DNA from: DASRDE01 sp035938175
GTDB taxonomy: Bacteria > Vulcanimicrobiota > Vulcanimicrobiia > Vulcanimicrobiales > Vulcanimicrobiaceae
NCBI GenBank assembly: GCA_035938175.1
Contig: DASZHD010000048.1
Span: 32,668-96,667, forward strand
DNA: 64,000 bases
Direction: 5' to 3'
The position numbers and the translations under genes are program-made. Under the pieces are notes generated by a model. That model saw only the letters and a list, made by a program, of their open reading frames with translations, searched no databases and was not told the DNA's origin. Below, in pieces: positions 33,758 to 42,056 of this stretch. The stretch's first letter is position 1. The number at the start of each line of letters is the position of its first letter.

Positions 33758-34489
33758 GTGGATCGATCCGTCACCGTACGCACGCCCGAAAGCATCGCCT
33801 TTTCGTACGAGTTGGCGGGCCTGGGCAGCCGCTTCTTAGCGGTAGCCGTTGATTTCGTGATTCAAGTAACGCTCGTCTTGCTGATATTCTGGGGCATTTC
33901 ATTGGCGGCGCCTCCGGCCGGCATGCCGTCGCGCAGCGAGATGCATCTGTCCGAATCGATCGCCATTGCGATCGTCGTTGCGATCGTGTTCCTGGTTTTT
34001 TTCGGATACTTCATCTTGTTCGAAGCGTTGTGGAACGGACAGACGCCGGGCAAGAAGCTGCTCGGGCTGCGGGTCGTACGCGACGGCGGCCATCCCGTGG
34101 ACTTCGGCGCGTCGGCCATTCGCAATCTCGTTCGCGTCGGCGAAGCGTCCTTGGGCTTTTACCTCATCAGCGCGATCGCCGCCACGCTGTCGAAAGAAAA
34201 CAAACGTTTGGGCGATCTGGCCGCGGGAACGATCGTCGTCCGCGATGCGCGCCCGGCGACGCTCGAAACGATCGTCGCGCAATCGGAAGCGCGTGCGGGC
34301 CGCATACAGGCGCTAACGCAAGAAGAGCATGCGCTCATCGACCGGTTCGTGTCGCGCCGCGCTTCGCTGGATCGCTACGTTCGCGCCGAAATGGCCCACA
34401 AGCTTGCCGCACGGATCCGGCCGCGCGTGCCGCACGACATGCAGAAGCTCGACGACGAGGAACTTCTCGAGCGCGTCAGCGGTTCGTAA
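33758..34489 (+). CDS. RDD-family membrane protein
   Basis: 243 aa from GTG 33758, giving MDRSVTVRTPESIAFSYELAGLGSRFLAVAVD, the usual RDD opening. Three transmembrane helices follow, with the RDD signature Arg and Asp in GSRFLAVAVD (here R-x-x-D), the central NGQTPGKKLLGLRVV, and the late NKRLGDLAAGTIVV. A charged C-terminal tail (residues 190-243) follows. RDD proteins are linked to ion or solute movement. Located beside the SpoIIM-like gene, it fits the MoxR/DUF58 membrane set. Convergent 14-bp overlap with the next gene. Confidence 0.82.
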   Translation: MDRSVTVRTPESIAFSYELAGLGSRFLAVAVDFVIQVTLVLLIFWGISLAAPPAGMPSRSEMHLSESIAIAIVVAIVFLVFFGYFILFEALWNGQTPGKKLLGLRVVRDGGHPVDFGASAIRNLVRVGEASLGFYLISAIAATLSKENKRLGDLAAGTIVVRDARPATLETIVAQSEARAGRIQALTQEEHALIDRFVSRRASLDRYVRAEMAHKLAARIRPRVPHDMQKLDDEELLERVSGS

Positions 34490-35459
34490 TGCGCTTGAGC
34501 AGATCGCGCGCGAACGTCATCGCTTCGTTCTTCGCCGACTCGTAGAGAGCGCGCGCGTCACCCGCGCTCATGTGCCGCCCCTGCTGGTAGTAAAACGTCA
34601 CGCCTTCGCCCACGACGATCGTTCCGGCGTATGCGATTGCGCCTTTGATCGCGATGCCGGCGACCGGAATGAATCCGGAGAGCTCGCGCGCGAGCGATCG
34701 CCAGCCGAAACCGCCGCCGATAACCGGCAGAAGTTGCCACATGCGCTGCACGTCGGGATCGCGCCCGTACGTGGCCTCGATGTGAAGCATCAGCATCATT
34801 TGAATGCCGGTGATCGCGACCATGTCTCCGGCGGAGGCAAACAGTCCCATCACCAACCCGACGAGCGGAATGTGATCGACGACCGCGCTGGCCAGCGCGA
34901 CTTTGAGCGCGTTGTTGGCCGCGTCGCGCGTGAGCTTCGCGGCAACCGCTTCGCGGAGCGGCGGCAAGCGCCGTCCGACCGCAATTTCAACGCCCTTGCT
35001 GCATTCGACGATGTGCGGAAGAACGCGCCCGCGCAGCGCTTCGCGCGTGAGCGAGGGCACGACGTATTCGGCAGCCGAACCCGCCGCCGGGGCGGCGGGC
35101 GGCCCCGCCGTAACGCCGCGTTCGTCAACGGTGATCGCCATAATCGGCAACCGCAGCGACCGGAGCAAATTGAGGTCGGCGCCCGCAAAATCGCCCTTGC
35201 GGCCCATGAACAGTACGAGGCGCGCTTCCTGGGCCAGCGTGGGCTGCGGAACGTTCAGGTTGATCGTTTCCAGGCATGCCGCCGCGTCGGCGGGGACGGT
35301 TTCATCGTGGCCCGAGAGCAGAAAACCGCGCATTTCCGCGATGAGCGCCGGATCGCCGGCAAGGTAGAAGCGGAACGGTTTGCGCGTGTGCGCGTGAACC
35401 GCTTTGACGTCGATGCCCTTGCGGACTAGGCGAAGTATGTCGCCGCTAGCAGTAGCCAT
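34476..35459 (-). CDS. DUF697/EcsC-like protein
   Basis: 327 aa. The N-terminal ~150 residues are a soluble Rossmann-like part (FRFYLAGDPALIAEMRGFLLSG, RLVLFMGRKGDFAGADL). They look like a GTPase-type fold that has lost its P-loop. From about residue 170 the helical domain TRDAANNALKVALASAVVDHIPLVGLVMGL, then AITGIQMMLMLHIEATYG and GWRSLARELSGFIPVAGIAIKGAIAYAGT, matches DUF697, which is often fused to GTPases. It may bind a membrane. Function unknown. Starts 18 bp downstream of the M48 gene on the same strand. Confidence 0.65.
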   Translation of the reverse strand: MATASGDILRLVRKGIDVKAVHAHTRKPFRFYLAGDPALIAEMRGFLLSGHDETVPADAAACLETINLNVPQPTLAQEARLVLFMGRKGDFAGADLNLLRSLRLPIMAITVDERGVTAGPPAAPAAGSAAEYVVPSLTREALRGRVLPHIVECSKGVEIAVGRRLPPLREAVAAKLTRDAANNALKVALASAVVDHIPLVGLVMGLFASAGDMVAITGIQMMLMLHIEATYGRDPDVQRMWQLLPVIGGGFGWRSLARELSGFIPVAGIAIKGAIAYAGTIVVGEGVTFYYQQGRHMSAGDARALYESAKNEAMTFARDLLKRITNR

Positions 35460-35476
35460 ACTTCCCTAGATACCCG

Positions 35477-37525
35477 CTAGGCGTCGGATTGTTGCCCGGT
35501 CGGGGGTCCGGTCGGGTGTATTTCTTTTGCCGGGTCGTCCGTGTAGTCGAGGTAGATCAGACCCATAAAGACCTCGAGGGCTTCGGTGTGCATGCCTCGC
35601 GACGCCGCGACGTCCACGATGCTCTTACCGGTGTCGTGCGATTCGCGGATGATCGCTTGCGGCGTCGTGTGGAAATCGGCCGCCACAATCGAGGCAGCAG
35701 TCAGATCGCCGGGCGTGACGTTGTCGTGCAGCATGTCGATGTAGCTGAGATCGTCCACGTTCCAGCGCACGTTGATCGCTTTTTGCAGCGTCTCGTAGCG
35801 TTGCTGCGACGTACCCAAGCCCAGCATCGTGATGCGCGCAGCCAGCTGCCGCGAACGCGCCATGTTGTAGAGCTGCTCCGCTTGCGATGCGGAGACGGCG
35901 GCTTGCCCGAGTGAAGCCTGCGCCTTTTGCATGTACGGCACGAGGCCCTGATAATCGATTTCACCGACGTCGCCGAAGTAGTTCAGCTGAACTTGCTGCA
36001 GGCGCTTGATGAACGCGTCCAGATCGCCCAGCGCGACGTCGAGCTGCATCGCCGACGCGCGCCCGGCGTCGACCGCGCGAACCATGTCGCTGTCGGCGCC
36101 GGCAAGTTCGCCGAGCATCTCCGGATACGATGGAAACACGGCGACGGAATCCGACGGAATCGGCGCCGCGTCGAGCGGCGCCCGCATCTCGCTCAGAATA
36201 TCGGCGTTCTCTTTCAACAGTCCGGTCGGCTTGTTGGTTTTCGTATCGACCGATCCCACTTGATCGATTGCTTGTCCGGCATCTTGCAGCGCGGAGTTGA
36301 CCGAGCGCGACATGCCGTTCAGGTTCTTCTCGATCGCTTCCAAGCGCGATCCCGGTTTTACCTGAATGCGGCTAAAGTCCGGAATTTCGTAGCTGATCGT
36401 ATCCAGGCGCGAGCGCAGCGATTTCAGTTGGCCGCGTCCTTCATCGTGACGCGCACCCACCTGCGCGACGGCTTGCGTTTGCACGGCGTCGGCCTCTTGC
36501 AGATGCGTCCGCAGATCCGCGAGGTTCGGGCGCGTCAGATCGACTTTGTGCACTTCCATCGCACGCAGCGCCTCGATTTTTTGCTGAGCCGCCGCTTTCA
36601 CTTGCGGAGACGTGCTTTGCGCGAGCTCGCCCAGCGTTTGTTCGCTCTTGCTCGTCAGGCCGAGCGCAAGTTGCGCCTGACCGAGCGCCAGCAGCGCCTG
36701 CGGATTATGCGGATCGCTGCCCAAAATCTGGTGCAGTTCCATGCTGGCGATGTTGTAGCGCGCTTCGTCGAGATCGTGGAGCGCCCAAACCAGCCGCTCT
36801 TGCGGCGTCGTCTTGGTCGGATCCAGCTCGGAGTAGCCCAACAAGTGTGCGACGCGCGCGCCCGAGCCGGGGTGGTCTTGGAAATACTTGGAAACGAGAT
36901 CGTTGTGTTCGCCTTCGAGCGCGCCCAAATGCTGCTGCATCGAGAGCATCGCTTCGGGATCGTAGCCCGCGCGCGACATCAACAGCAGTCCGTATTGGTC
37001 GGCTTGCAATTCGTCGGTGCGCTGAATCTTCGAAATAGCGCCGGCTTCGATCAAGTTGCCGAAATTGTAGATGAACGGCGAGAACAGCGACGCGACGCCG
37101 AAGAGCAAGTTGAGGATGTTTGCCTTGGTTTGCGTGGTGAGCACATGCCGGCGCTCGATGTGGCCCGTTTCGTGTCCGATCACGCCCGCCAGCTCGTCGT
37201 CGGACTGCACGAAATCGAGAAGCGCGGAATTCACGTACACGTAGCCGCCGAGCGTCGAAAACGCGTTGATCGACGTGTCCTTCAAAATCTTGACGTTGTA
37301 TGGCACGTCCCGGCGGGCCGTTTCAGCCCAGAGCTTGCTCGAAACGCTCTGTACCCATTGCACGAGCAGCGGATCGGTTTCGACGACGCTGCTTTCGACG
37401 ATCTGCTGGTCGTACGCCCGGCCCATTTCGATCTCGGTTTGCGTCGAGACCGCGAGCGCAGGTGACGGGCATATGGCACCAATCAATGCGAAGATGATCG
37501 TGATCGGGATGATGCGACGAAGCAT
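35477..37525 (-). CDS. M48-family metalloprotease with long C-terminal helical region
   Basis: 682 aa from ATG 37525, which has a GAGG Shine-Dalgarno and starts a clear signal peptide (MLRRIIPITIIFALIG, cleavage after about PALA). The zinc motif HETGH is at about residues 118-122, and the downstream Glu ligand is in TDELQADQYGL. This is the BepA-like arrangement: a periplasmic M48 protease followed by TPR-like repeats (NPQALLALGQAQLALG). The next ~350 residues have coiled-coil and helical stretches beyond a normal BepA. BepA helps or removes stalled outer membrane proteins. The ankyrin-like end ATSRGMHTEALEVFMGLIY... is unusual for the family. Confidence 0.8.
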   Translation of the reverse strand: MLRRIIPITIIFALIGAICPSPALAVSTQTEIEMGRAYDQQIVESSVVETDPLLVQWVQSVSSKLWAETARRDVPYNVKILKDTSINAFSTLGGYVYVNSALLDFVQSDDELAGVIGHETGHIERRHVLTTQTKANILNLLFGVASLFSPFIYNFGNLIEAGAISKIQRTDELQADQYGLLLMSRAGYDPEAMLSMQQHLGALEGEHNDLVSKYFQDHPGSGARVAHLLGYSELDPTKTTPQERLVWALHDLDEARYNIASMELHQILGSDPHNPQALLALGQAQLALGLTSKSEQTLGELAQSTSPQVKAAAQQKIEALRAMEVHKVDLTRPNLADLRTHLQEADAVQTQAVAQVGARHDEGRGQLKSLRSRLDTISYEIPDFSRIQVKPGSRLEAIEKNLNGMSRSVNSALQDAGQAIDQVGSVDTKTNKPTGLLKENADILSEMRAPLDAAPIPSDSVAVFPSYPEMLGELAGADSDMVRAVDAGRASAMQLDVALGDLDAFIKRLQQVQLNYFGDVGEIDYQGLVPYMQKAQASLGQAAVSASQAEQLYNMARSRQLAARITMLGLGTSQQRYETLQKAINVRWNVDDLSYIDMLHDNVTPGDLTAASIVAADFHTTPQAIIRESHDTGKSIVDVAASRGMHTEALEVFMGLIYLDYTDDPAKEIHPTGPPTGQQSDA

Positions 37526-37639
37526 GACGTCAGTTACCTCTACCCGTACGGACGGGTTCGTTGCCGGGCGACACATCTACAACGCGCCCTGCTCTGTATA
37601 TGTTACCGCTTTTTCCGGCGGTTCGCTCGTGTGCAGCTT

Positions 37640-37656
37640 CTGTGGATAAGCCACAG
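37640..37656. promoter_or_regulatory. Palindrome CTGTGGATAAGCCACAG containing a DnaA-box match
   Basis: CTGTGG-ATAAG-CCACAG is a perfect 6-bp inverted repeat. It includes TGTGGATAA (37641-37649), the reverse complement of the consensus DnaA box TTATCCACA. It lies in the divergent region between the M48 protease and minC genes. It may be an operator or a DnaA-linked control site; a single box is not an origin. Confidence 0.45.
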
Positions 37657-37669
37657 GAACTTGTGAAGG

Positions 37670-37688
37670 CCCTGTGGACTCCGCAGGG
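37670..37688. promoter_or_regulatory. 19-bp near-perfect palindrome upstream of minC
   Basis: CCCTGTGGACTCCGCAGGG is symmetric except for one T/G position and the central base. As RNA the T/G pair is a wobble pair, so it could form a seven-pair hairpin with a five-base loop. It lies 14 nt after the DnaA-box palindrome and about 30 nt before the chosen minC start. Operator or leader hairpin, unproven. Confidence 0.45.
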
Positions 37689-37719
37689 TCCCTCCGCGGC
37701 CGTGCGAAGGCCCGGGCAG

Positions 37720-38571
37720 ATGGCGGTATTGCGCGGCAAAGGGATGGGCCTCGAACTCGCACTGGGAGGGCGCGATTTCGGGGACGCCTTAGCCGAACTG
37801 CAAGGCAAGCTCGTTGAGCGTCCGGGTTTTTACACGGGCGCATCCGCGGTTGCCGCGCTCGGGGCGACGAGTCTCACGCAAGATCAGCTCGACGCACTGA
37901 GTGCCGTTCTGAACGAGCACGGTATCGGACTCGAGGTACTCACCGGCGGTCTTGACCTGGAACCGCTGGCGCTTGCAAACGGGTTGCGATTCGTTCTCCA
38001 GATCGACGACGGCGGAGAAGAGCTTGCCAGGCGGCGCGCGCTGCGTCCGAAACGCGAGGTTCAGCTTTCGGACGCGGCGCGGTCGCTGGTCGCCGACTTC
38101 GCCGGCGCCCGTGCCGACATCGCGTCCCGCCGCAAGCTCGGCGAAACCAGCGTGCGCCGCGCTGTTTTTGCCGAACCACCGCCGCTTCCAAAAATTCCCG
38201 AGCCGGCACCATCGCCGCCGGCGGCGCCCCTCCCCTCGACGATGTATCACACCGGAACGCTGCGGGGCGGGCAGTCGCTGCACAACGTCGGCAACATCGT
38301 GGTGGTCGGCGACGTGAATCCCGGAGCGGAGCTCGTGGCGACCGGCGATATTCTTGTATTCGGCGCGCTGCGCGGGGTGGCGCACGCCGGAGCCCAAGGC
38401 GACATAACTGCTCGAGTCCATGCGCTCGAACTCGCCGCGACGCAGCTGCGCATCGCGGCGTATATTGCCGCGGATAGCGGCGAACGCGCGGGCGACGCCC
38501 TCGTTCCCGAAACCGCTTGCGTCAAAGACGGCCGGATCGCGATCTTTCCAAGGGGGACCACACCACAGTGA
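37720..38571 (+). CDS. minC: Septum site-determining protein MinC
   Basis: 283 aa from ATG 37720, with GAAGG upstream and a start (MAVLRGKGMGLELAL) that aligns with the first MinC strand; GTG 37663 is an alternative. The N-terminal FtsZ-inhibiting domain covers residues ~1-100, then an Arg/Ala and Pro-rich linker (PPLPKIPEPAPSPPAAP), and the C-terminal beta-helix: TGTLRGGQSLHNVGNIVVVGDVNPGAELVATGDILVFGALRG. MinC blocks Z-ring assembly away from midcell and is recruited by MinD. minD starts 4 bp inside its end. Confidence 0.95.
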   Translation: MAVLRGKGMGLELALGGRDFGDALAELQGKLVERPGFYTGASAVAALGATSLTQDQLDALSAVLNEHGIGLEVLTGGLDLEPLALANGLRFVLQIDDGGEELARRRALRPKREVQLSDAARSLVADFAGARADIASRRKLGETSVRRAVFAEPPPLPKIPEPAPSPPAAPLPSTMYHTGTLRGGQSLHNVGNIVVVGDVNPGAELVATGDILVFGALRGVAHAGAQGDITARVHALELAATQLRIAAYIAADSGERAGDALVPETACVKDGRIAIFPRGTTPQ

Positions 38572-39359
38572 GCGCTCGCAAAATCGTTTTTACGTCCGGC
38601 AAAGGGGGCGTCGGCAAAACGACGACCACCGCCAACGTCGGCGCCGCGCTGGCCAAACACGGCAAACGCGTGATCTTGGTGGACGCGGACATCGGGCTGC
38701 GCAATCTGGATTTGGTGCTCGGCTTGGAAAAACGGATCGTGTTCGATCTCGTGGAGGTCGTCGAAGGCCGCTGTCAGGTCCGGCAGGCGCTGATCAAAGA
38801 CAAGCGGTTCGAATCGCTTTCCATCCTTCCCGCGGCGCAAACGCGCGACAAGGACGCGGTCACTGAAGAGCAGATGGCCAAAGTGATGGACGATCTTGCG
38901 GCGATGTCGGATTACGTCCTGATCGATTGCCCGGCCGGGATCGAAGGCGGTTTCCGCAACGCCGTGGCGGGCGCACAAGAAGCGATCGTCGTGACGACGC
39001 CGGAAGTCAGCGCGATACGCGACGCCGATCGGGTCATCGGAAAATTGACCGAGCGATCGATGCCGGTCCGCCTGATCGTCAATCGCATCCGGCCCGACAT
39101 GGTGCGCACCGGCGACATGCTTTCGGTCGACGACGTTTGTGAAATCTTGTCGGCCGAGTTGCTCGGCATCGTCCCCGATGACGAAGAAATCATCGACACT
39201 ACCAACCGGGGCGAACCGGTCGTGCTCAGCGAAACGAACCGCTTGCGTGTGATCTACGACAAGATCGCGCGCCGGCTCGAAGGCGAGCTCGTCCCCTTCA
39301 CCAATCTCGACACCCCCGGATTCCTCGGCCGCCTCATCGGCGCATTGAAAGCAGGCTGA
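38568..39359 (+). CDS. minD: Septum site-determining ATPase MinD, first copy
   Basis: 263 aa from GTG 38568, overlapping the minC stop. ParA/MinD deviant Walker A is KGGVGKTT at 12-19 with the signature Lys12. Switch I is DADIGLRNLDLVLG, switch II is DCPAGIEGGF, and AGAQEAIVVTTPEVSAIRDADR matches MinD. The C-terminus FLGRLIGALKAG is an amphipathic membrane-targeting helix. MinD binds ATP, dimerises on the inner membrane, recruits MinC and is stimulated by MinE. A second MinD gene starts 1 bp after its stop. Confidence 0.94.
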   Translation: MSARKIVFTSGKGGVGKTTTTANVGAALAKHGKRVILVDADIGLRNLDLVLGLEKRIVFDLVEVVEGRCQVRQALIKDKRFESLSILPAAQTRDKDAVTEEQMAKVMDDLAAMSDYVLIDCPAGIEGGFRNAVAGAQEAIVVTTPEVSAIRDADRVIGKLTERSMPVRLIVNRIRPDMVRTGDMLSVDDVCEILSAELLGIVPDDEEIIDTTNRGEPVVLSETNRLRVIYDKIARRLEGELVPFTNLDTPGFLGRLIGALKAG

Positions 39360-39360
39360 C

Positions 39361-40212
39361 ATGCACGTGCTTCAGACTCAAGACGAACAACGAGTGCAGT
39401 CCGATGCCGGCGCCGCCGCGCTTGGCCGCGCAATCGTCATCACATCCGGGAAAGGCGGCGTCGGTAAAACGACGACCACCGCGAATTTGGGTACGGCACT
39501 CGCGCGGCGGGGCGCCAACGTCGCGCTGATCGACGCGGACGTCGGTCTGCGCAACCTCGACATCGTGCTGGGTTTGGAGAGCCGCGTCAAACACCACGTG
39601 CTCGACGTGTTGGAAGAGCAGGTTTCGCTCGAAGATGCGCTGGTGCGCGACAAGAATTCGCCCACGCTCTACCTGCTCGCCGCGGCTCAGACGCGCGAAA
39701 AGGATGAAGTCGACACGCAAAAGATGATCGCGCTCGTGCAAACGCTGCGCGAGCGGTTCGAGTACGTGTTGATCGATTGCCCGGCCGGCATCGAACGCGG
39801 TTTTCAGAATGCCGTCGCCGGCGCGCAGGAAGCGATCGTCGTGTGCACGCCGGAGGTCTCGGCGGTCCGCGACGTCGATCGGGTCGTCGGGTTATTGGGG
39901 AACCGGTTTACGCCGCAGCTCGTGATCAATCGCGTGCGTCCGCAGCTCGTCAAAAAGGGCAAGATGCTCTCGGTCGAGGACGTGAACAATATCCTGCGCT
40001 TACCGCTCCTCGGCGTGATCGCCGACGAGCCGGACGTCATCGTGTCGACGAACAAAGGCGAACCGCTCGCCTTGCGCACGGATTCAAAAACGGCAAGCGC
40101 GTATCACGCAATTGCCGCGCGCATCGCCGGCGACGACGTTCCGGCTCCCACCGTCGAGTACAAAGAGACGTTTATGGACAAACTCGGTGCGTTCTTCGGA
40201 GGCCGGCGCTAA
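39361..40212 (+). CDS. minD: MinD paralogue, second copy
   Basis: 283 aa, about half identical by eye to the first copy. It has a ~22-residue N-terminal extension (MHVLQTQDEQRVQSDAGAAA) before the P-loop KGGVGKTT at 31-38. The MinD motifs DADVGLRNLDIVLG, DCPAGIERGF and AGAQEAIVVCTPEVSAVRD are intact, and the C-terminal helix ends FMDKLGAFFGGRR. Both proteins keep all ATPase motifs, so neither is a pseudo-MinD. The gene sits between the first minD and minE, so it may be the partner of MinE or work as a heterodimer; which is unknown. Confidence 0.92.
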   Translation: MHVLQTQDEQRVQSDAGAAALGRAIVITSGKGGVGKTTTTANLGTALARRGANVALIDADVGLRNLDIVLGLESRVKHHVLDVLEEQVSLEDALVRDKNSPTLYLLAAAQTREKDEVDTQKMIALVQTLRERFEYVLIDCPAGIERGFQNAVAGAQEAIVVCTPEVSAVRDVDRVVGLLGNRFTPQLVINRVRPQLVKKGKMLSVEDVNNILRLPLLGVIADEPDVIVSTNKGEPLALRTDSKTASAYHAIAARIAGDDVPAPTVEYKETFMDKLGAFFGGRR

Positions 40213-40214
40213 CG

Positions 40215-40796
40215 ATGATCGAGTTTTTCAACCGGCTTTTCGGACGGCAGAGCTCCGGTGCGACGGCGAAAGAGCGCCTGCGCCTCGTCCTGATGTCCGA
40301 TCACCTGTCGCTGGCGCCGGAAATGATCGATGCGATGAAGCGCGACCTGGTGGACGTGATTTCGAAATACGTCGAGGTGGATCGCGACAAGATCGACGTC
40401 CACTTCGAACATCAAGACCGCGCCCTCGCGATGCTGGCGAACATCCCGATTACCGGCGTCAGCCGCAACGGGGCTTCGAACGGGACGAACGGCACCAACG
40501 GCCATTACAGCAACGGTCACTCGCCCGTTCATGCCGAGCCCGCTCCGAGTCATGCGGAGCCCGCCGCTTCCACGGAGCCCGGCAGAGGTTCCGAGTCGCC
40601 GAACGCCGGCGAGGTTCCATCGGGTGATGCTCAGCCCGTTTCCGGTCATGCGCAGCCCGTCGCTGCGACGGAGCTCGGCACAGGGTCCGCACCGCCGAGT
40701 GCGGCCGAGATCTCACCCGCGAAGCCCAAACCTAAACCGGTGACGGCCAAAAACGCCGCGCGGCCCCGCCGCAAGCGCCGCAAGACGCAGCAATAG
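40215..40796 (+). CDS. minE: MinE with a long repetitive C-terminal extension
   Basis: 193 aa from ATG 40215. Residues 1-85 are a normal MinE: the N-terminal membrane/contact part MIEFFNRLFGR, ERLRLVLMSDHLSLAPEMIDAMKRDLVDVISKYVEVD, and the dimerisation strand KIDVHFEHQDRALAMLANIPI. A usual MinE ends near residue 88. Here an Asn/Gly-rich linker (NGTNGTNGHYSNGHS) leads to a 32-residue unit repeated twice (HAEPAPSHAEPAA..., DAQPVSGHAQPVAA...) and a basic end PRRKRRKTQQ. The extension is disordered-looking and could bind nucleic acid or the membrane; its role is unknown. Confidence 0.9.
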   Translation: MIEFFNRLFGRQSSGATAKERLRLVLMSDHLSLAPEMIDAMKRDLVDVISKYVEVDRDKIDVHFEHQDRALAMLANIPITGVSRNGASNGTNGTNGHYSNGHSPVHAEPAPSHAEPAASTEPGRGSESPNAGEVPSGDAQPVSGHAQPVAATELGTGSAPPSAAEISPAKPKPKPVTAKNAARPRRKRRKTQQ

Positions 40797-40885
40797 CCGC
40801 GGCGAGTCGGACGCCGGCCGTAAATGTAAAGCCGCTGTATTTTCAAGGCGTTCTTGCATGCTCGCCTGACAGGGCCGAATCGTCT

Positions 40886-40899
40886 TTTTGGCCGATAAT
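40886..40899 (+). promoter_or_regulatory. TTTTGGCCGATAAT motif just before rodA
   Basis: Ends in GATAAT eight nt before the rodA ATG at 40908. The same 14-mer, with one change, lies at 14131-14144. If it is a -10 element, transcription would begin about one or two nt before the ATG, giving a nearly leaderless rodA mRNA, which fits the absence of a Shine-Dalgarno. The 111-bp gap after minE holds no other clear feature. Confidence 0.4.
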
Positions 40900-40907
40900 G
40901 CCGCTAG

Positions 40908-42041
40908 ATGGCCACTATCGCTCTTCCGTACGAGGCGCGGCGTTATCTCCGCAACGTCAACTGGTCCATGATCGCGACGGCGGTTGTGGTATCGCTCTTC
41001 GGCGTACTCGAAATTCAGTCGGCCAATCTGCACTCGGCCGGCGCCGCGACCGAATACAAGAAGCAGATCTTCTACCTGTTCGCCGGTATCGGTGCGATGT
41101 ATCTCTTTTCACGCATCGACTACCGCAACTTCGAGCGTTGGGCACCCGGCCTCTATATTGCGAATTTGCTGCTCCTGGCATTCGTGCTCAAGGGCGGACA
41201 TCACGCACTCGGCGCGCAACGTTGGATTTCGCTCGGTCCGCTGGGCACGTTTCAGCCGTCCGAACCGGCGAAGTTGATCCTCGCGATCTCGATCGCTTAT
41301 GGATTGTGCCGTTGGCCGTTCTATCGCATTGAGGATATGCTGCGCCCGCTTGCTGCAGTCGGCATTCCGGCGTTGCTCGTCGTGAAACAACCGGATCTCG
41401 GAACCACGCTCGTCTTTTTGGCGATCCTCAGCACGCAGCTGTTCTTCGGGCTGGAGAAGATGTGGTATTTCGTCGCGTATGCCGCCGGTGTTGTCGCGAC
41501 TGCCGCCTTCACGGTCGGCACGAACTTCATTCTGAAGCCGTTCCAAAAAGCGCGGTTGCTGGTCTTCATAAATCCGAAAGCCGACCCGCAAGGCGCGGGC
41601 TACAACCTCAATCAGTCGAAGATCGCGGTCGGCAGCGGAGAGTGGTTCGGCCGCGGTCTGCACCACGGTACGCAAACGCAACTCGACTTCGTCCCGGAGC
41701 ACTCACGCGACTTCATCTTCACCGTCGTCGCCGAGGAACTCGGCTTTCTCGGGGTCGTGACGTTGATTGCTGCGTATGCCGTGTTTCTTTACGGCGGCAT
41801 CCGGGCGATGCTCGCGGCGCGCGACCGGTTCGGATTTTTGCTGGCGGCGGGCATCGTCGGCATGTTTGCGTTTCACATCGTCGTGAACGTCGGCATGACG
41901 ATCGGCATCATGCCCATTACCGGAATTCCGTTGCCGTTCATGTCGTACGGCGGGTCGGCAATCATCACGAATTTCATCGCGGTCGGGATACTTCAGAACA
42001 TCTATTCGCAAAAAGACCGCGGCATGCTGGGCAACGCCTAG
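40908..42041 (+). CDS. rodA: SEDS peptidoglycan glycosyltransferase RodA
   Basis: 377 aa with about ten transmembrane helices. SEDS hallmarks are GAQRWISLGPLGTFQPSEPAKL, the catalytic Asp region in KQPDLGTTLVF, VGSGEWFGRGLHHGTQTQLDFVPEHSRDFIFTVVAEELGF and the final MPITGIPLPFMSYGGSAI. RodA polymerises glycan strands from lipid II during rod elongation, together with a class B penicillin-binding protein that is not in this window. The MPITGIPLPFMSYGG sequence favours RodA over FtsW. It follows the Min genes. Confidence 0.93.
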   Translation: MATIALPYEARRYLRNVNWSMIATAVVVSLFGVLEIQSANLHSAGAATEYKKQIFYLFAGIGAMYLFSRIDYRNFERWAPGLYIANLLLLAFVLKGGHHALGAQRWISLGPLGTFQPSEPAKLILAISIAYGLCRWPFYRIEDMLRPLAAVGIPALLVVKQPDLGTTLVFLAILSTQLFFGLEKMWYFVAYAAGVVATAAFTVGTNFILKPFQKARLLVFINPKADPQGAGYNLNQSKIAVGSGEWFGRGLHHGTQTQLDFVPEHSRDFIFTVVAEELGFLGVVTLIAAYAVFLYGGIRAMLAARDRFGFLLAAGIVGMFAFHIVVNVGMTIGIMPITGIPLPFMSYGGSAIITNFIAVGILQNIYSQKDRGMLGNA

Positions 42042-42056
42042 TGTCTGCGTAACGCC

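Noticed and set aside
35927..37465. Plus-strand open frame of 512 codons opposite the M48 gene
   Set aside because: The M48 protein on the minus strand has a signal peptide and an intact zinc motif; the plus frame has neither motif nor ribosome binding site.
37526..37719. Replication origin at the DnaA-box match
   Set aside because: Only one box is present, there is no AT-rich unwinding region, and dnaA, dnaN or gyrase genes are absent.
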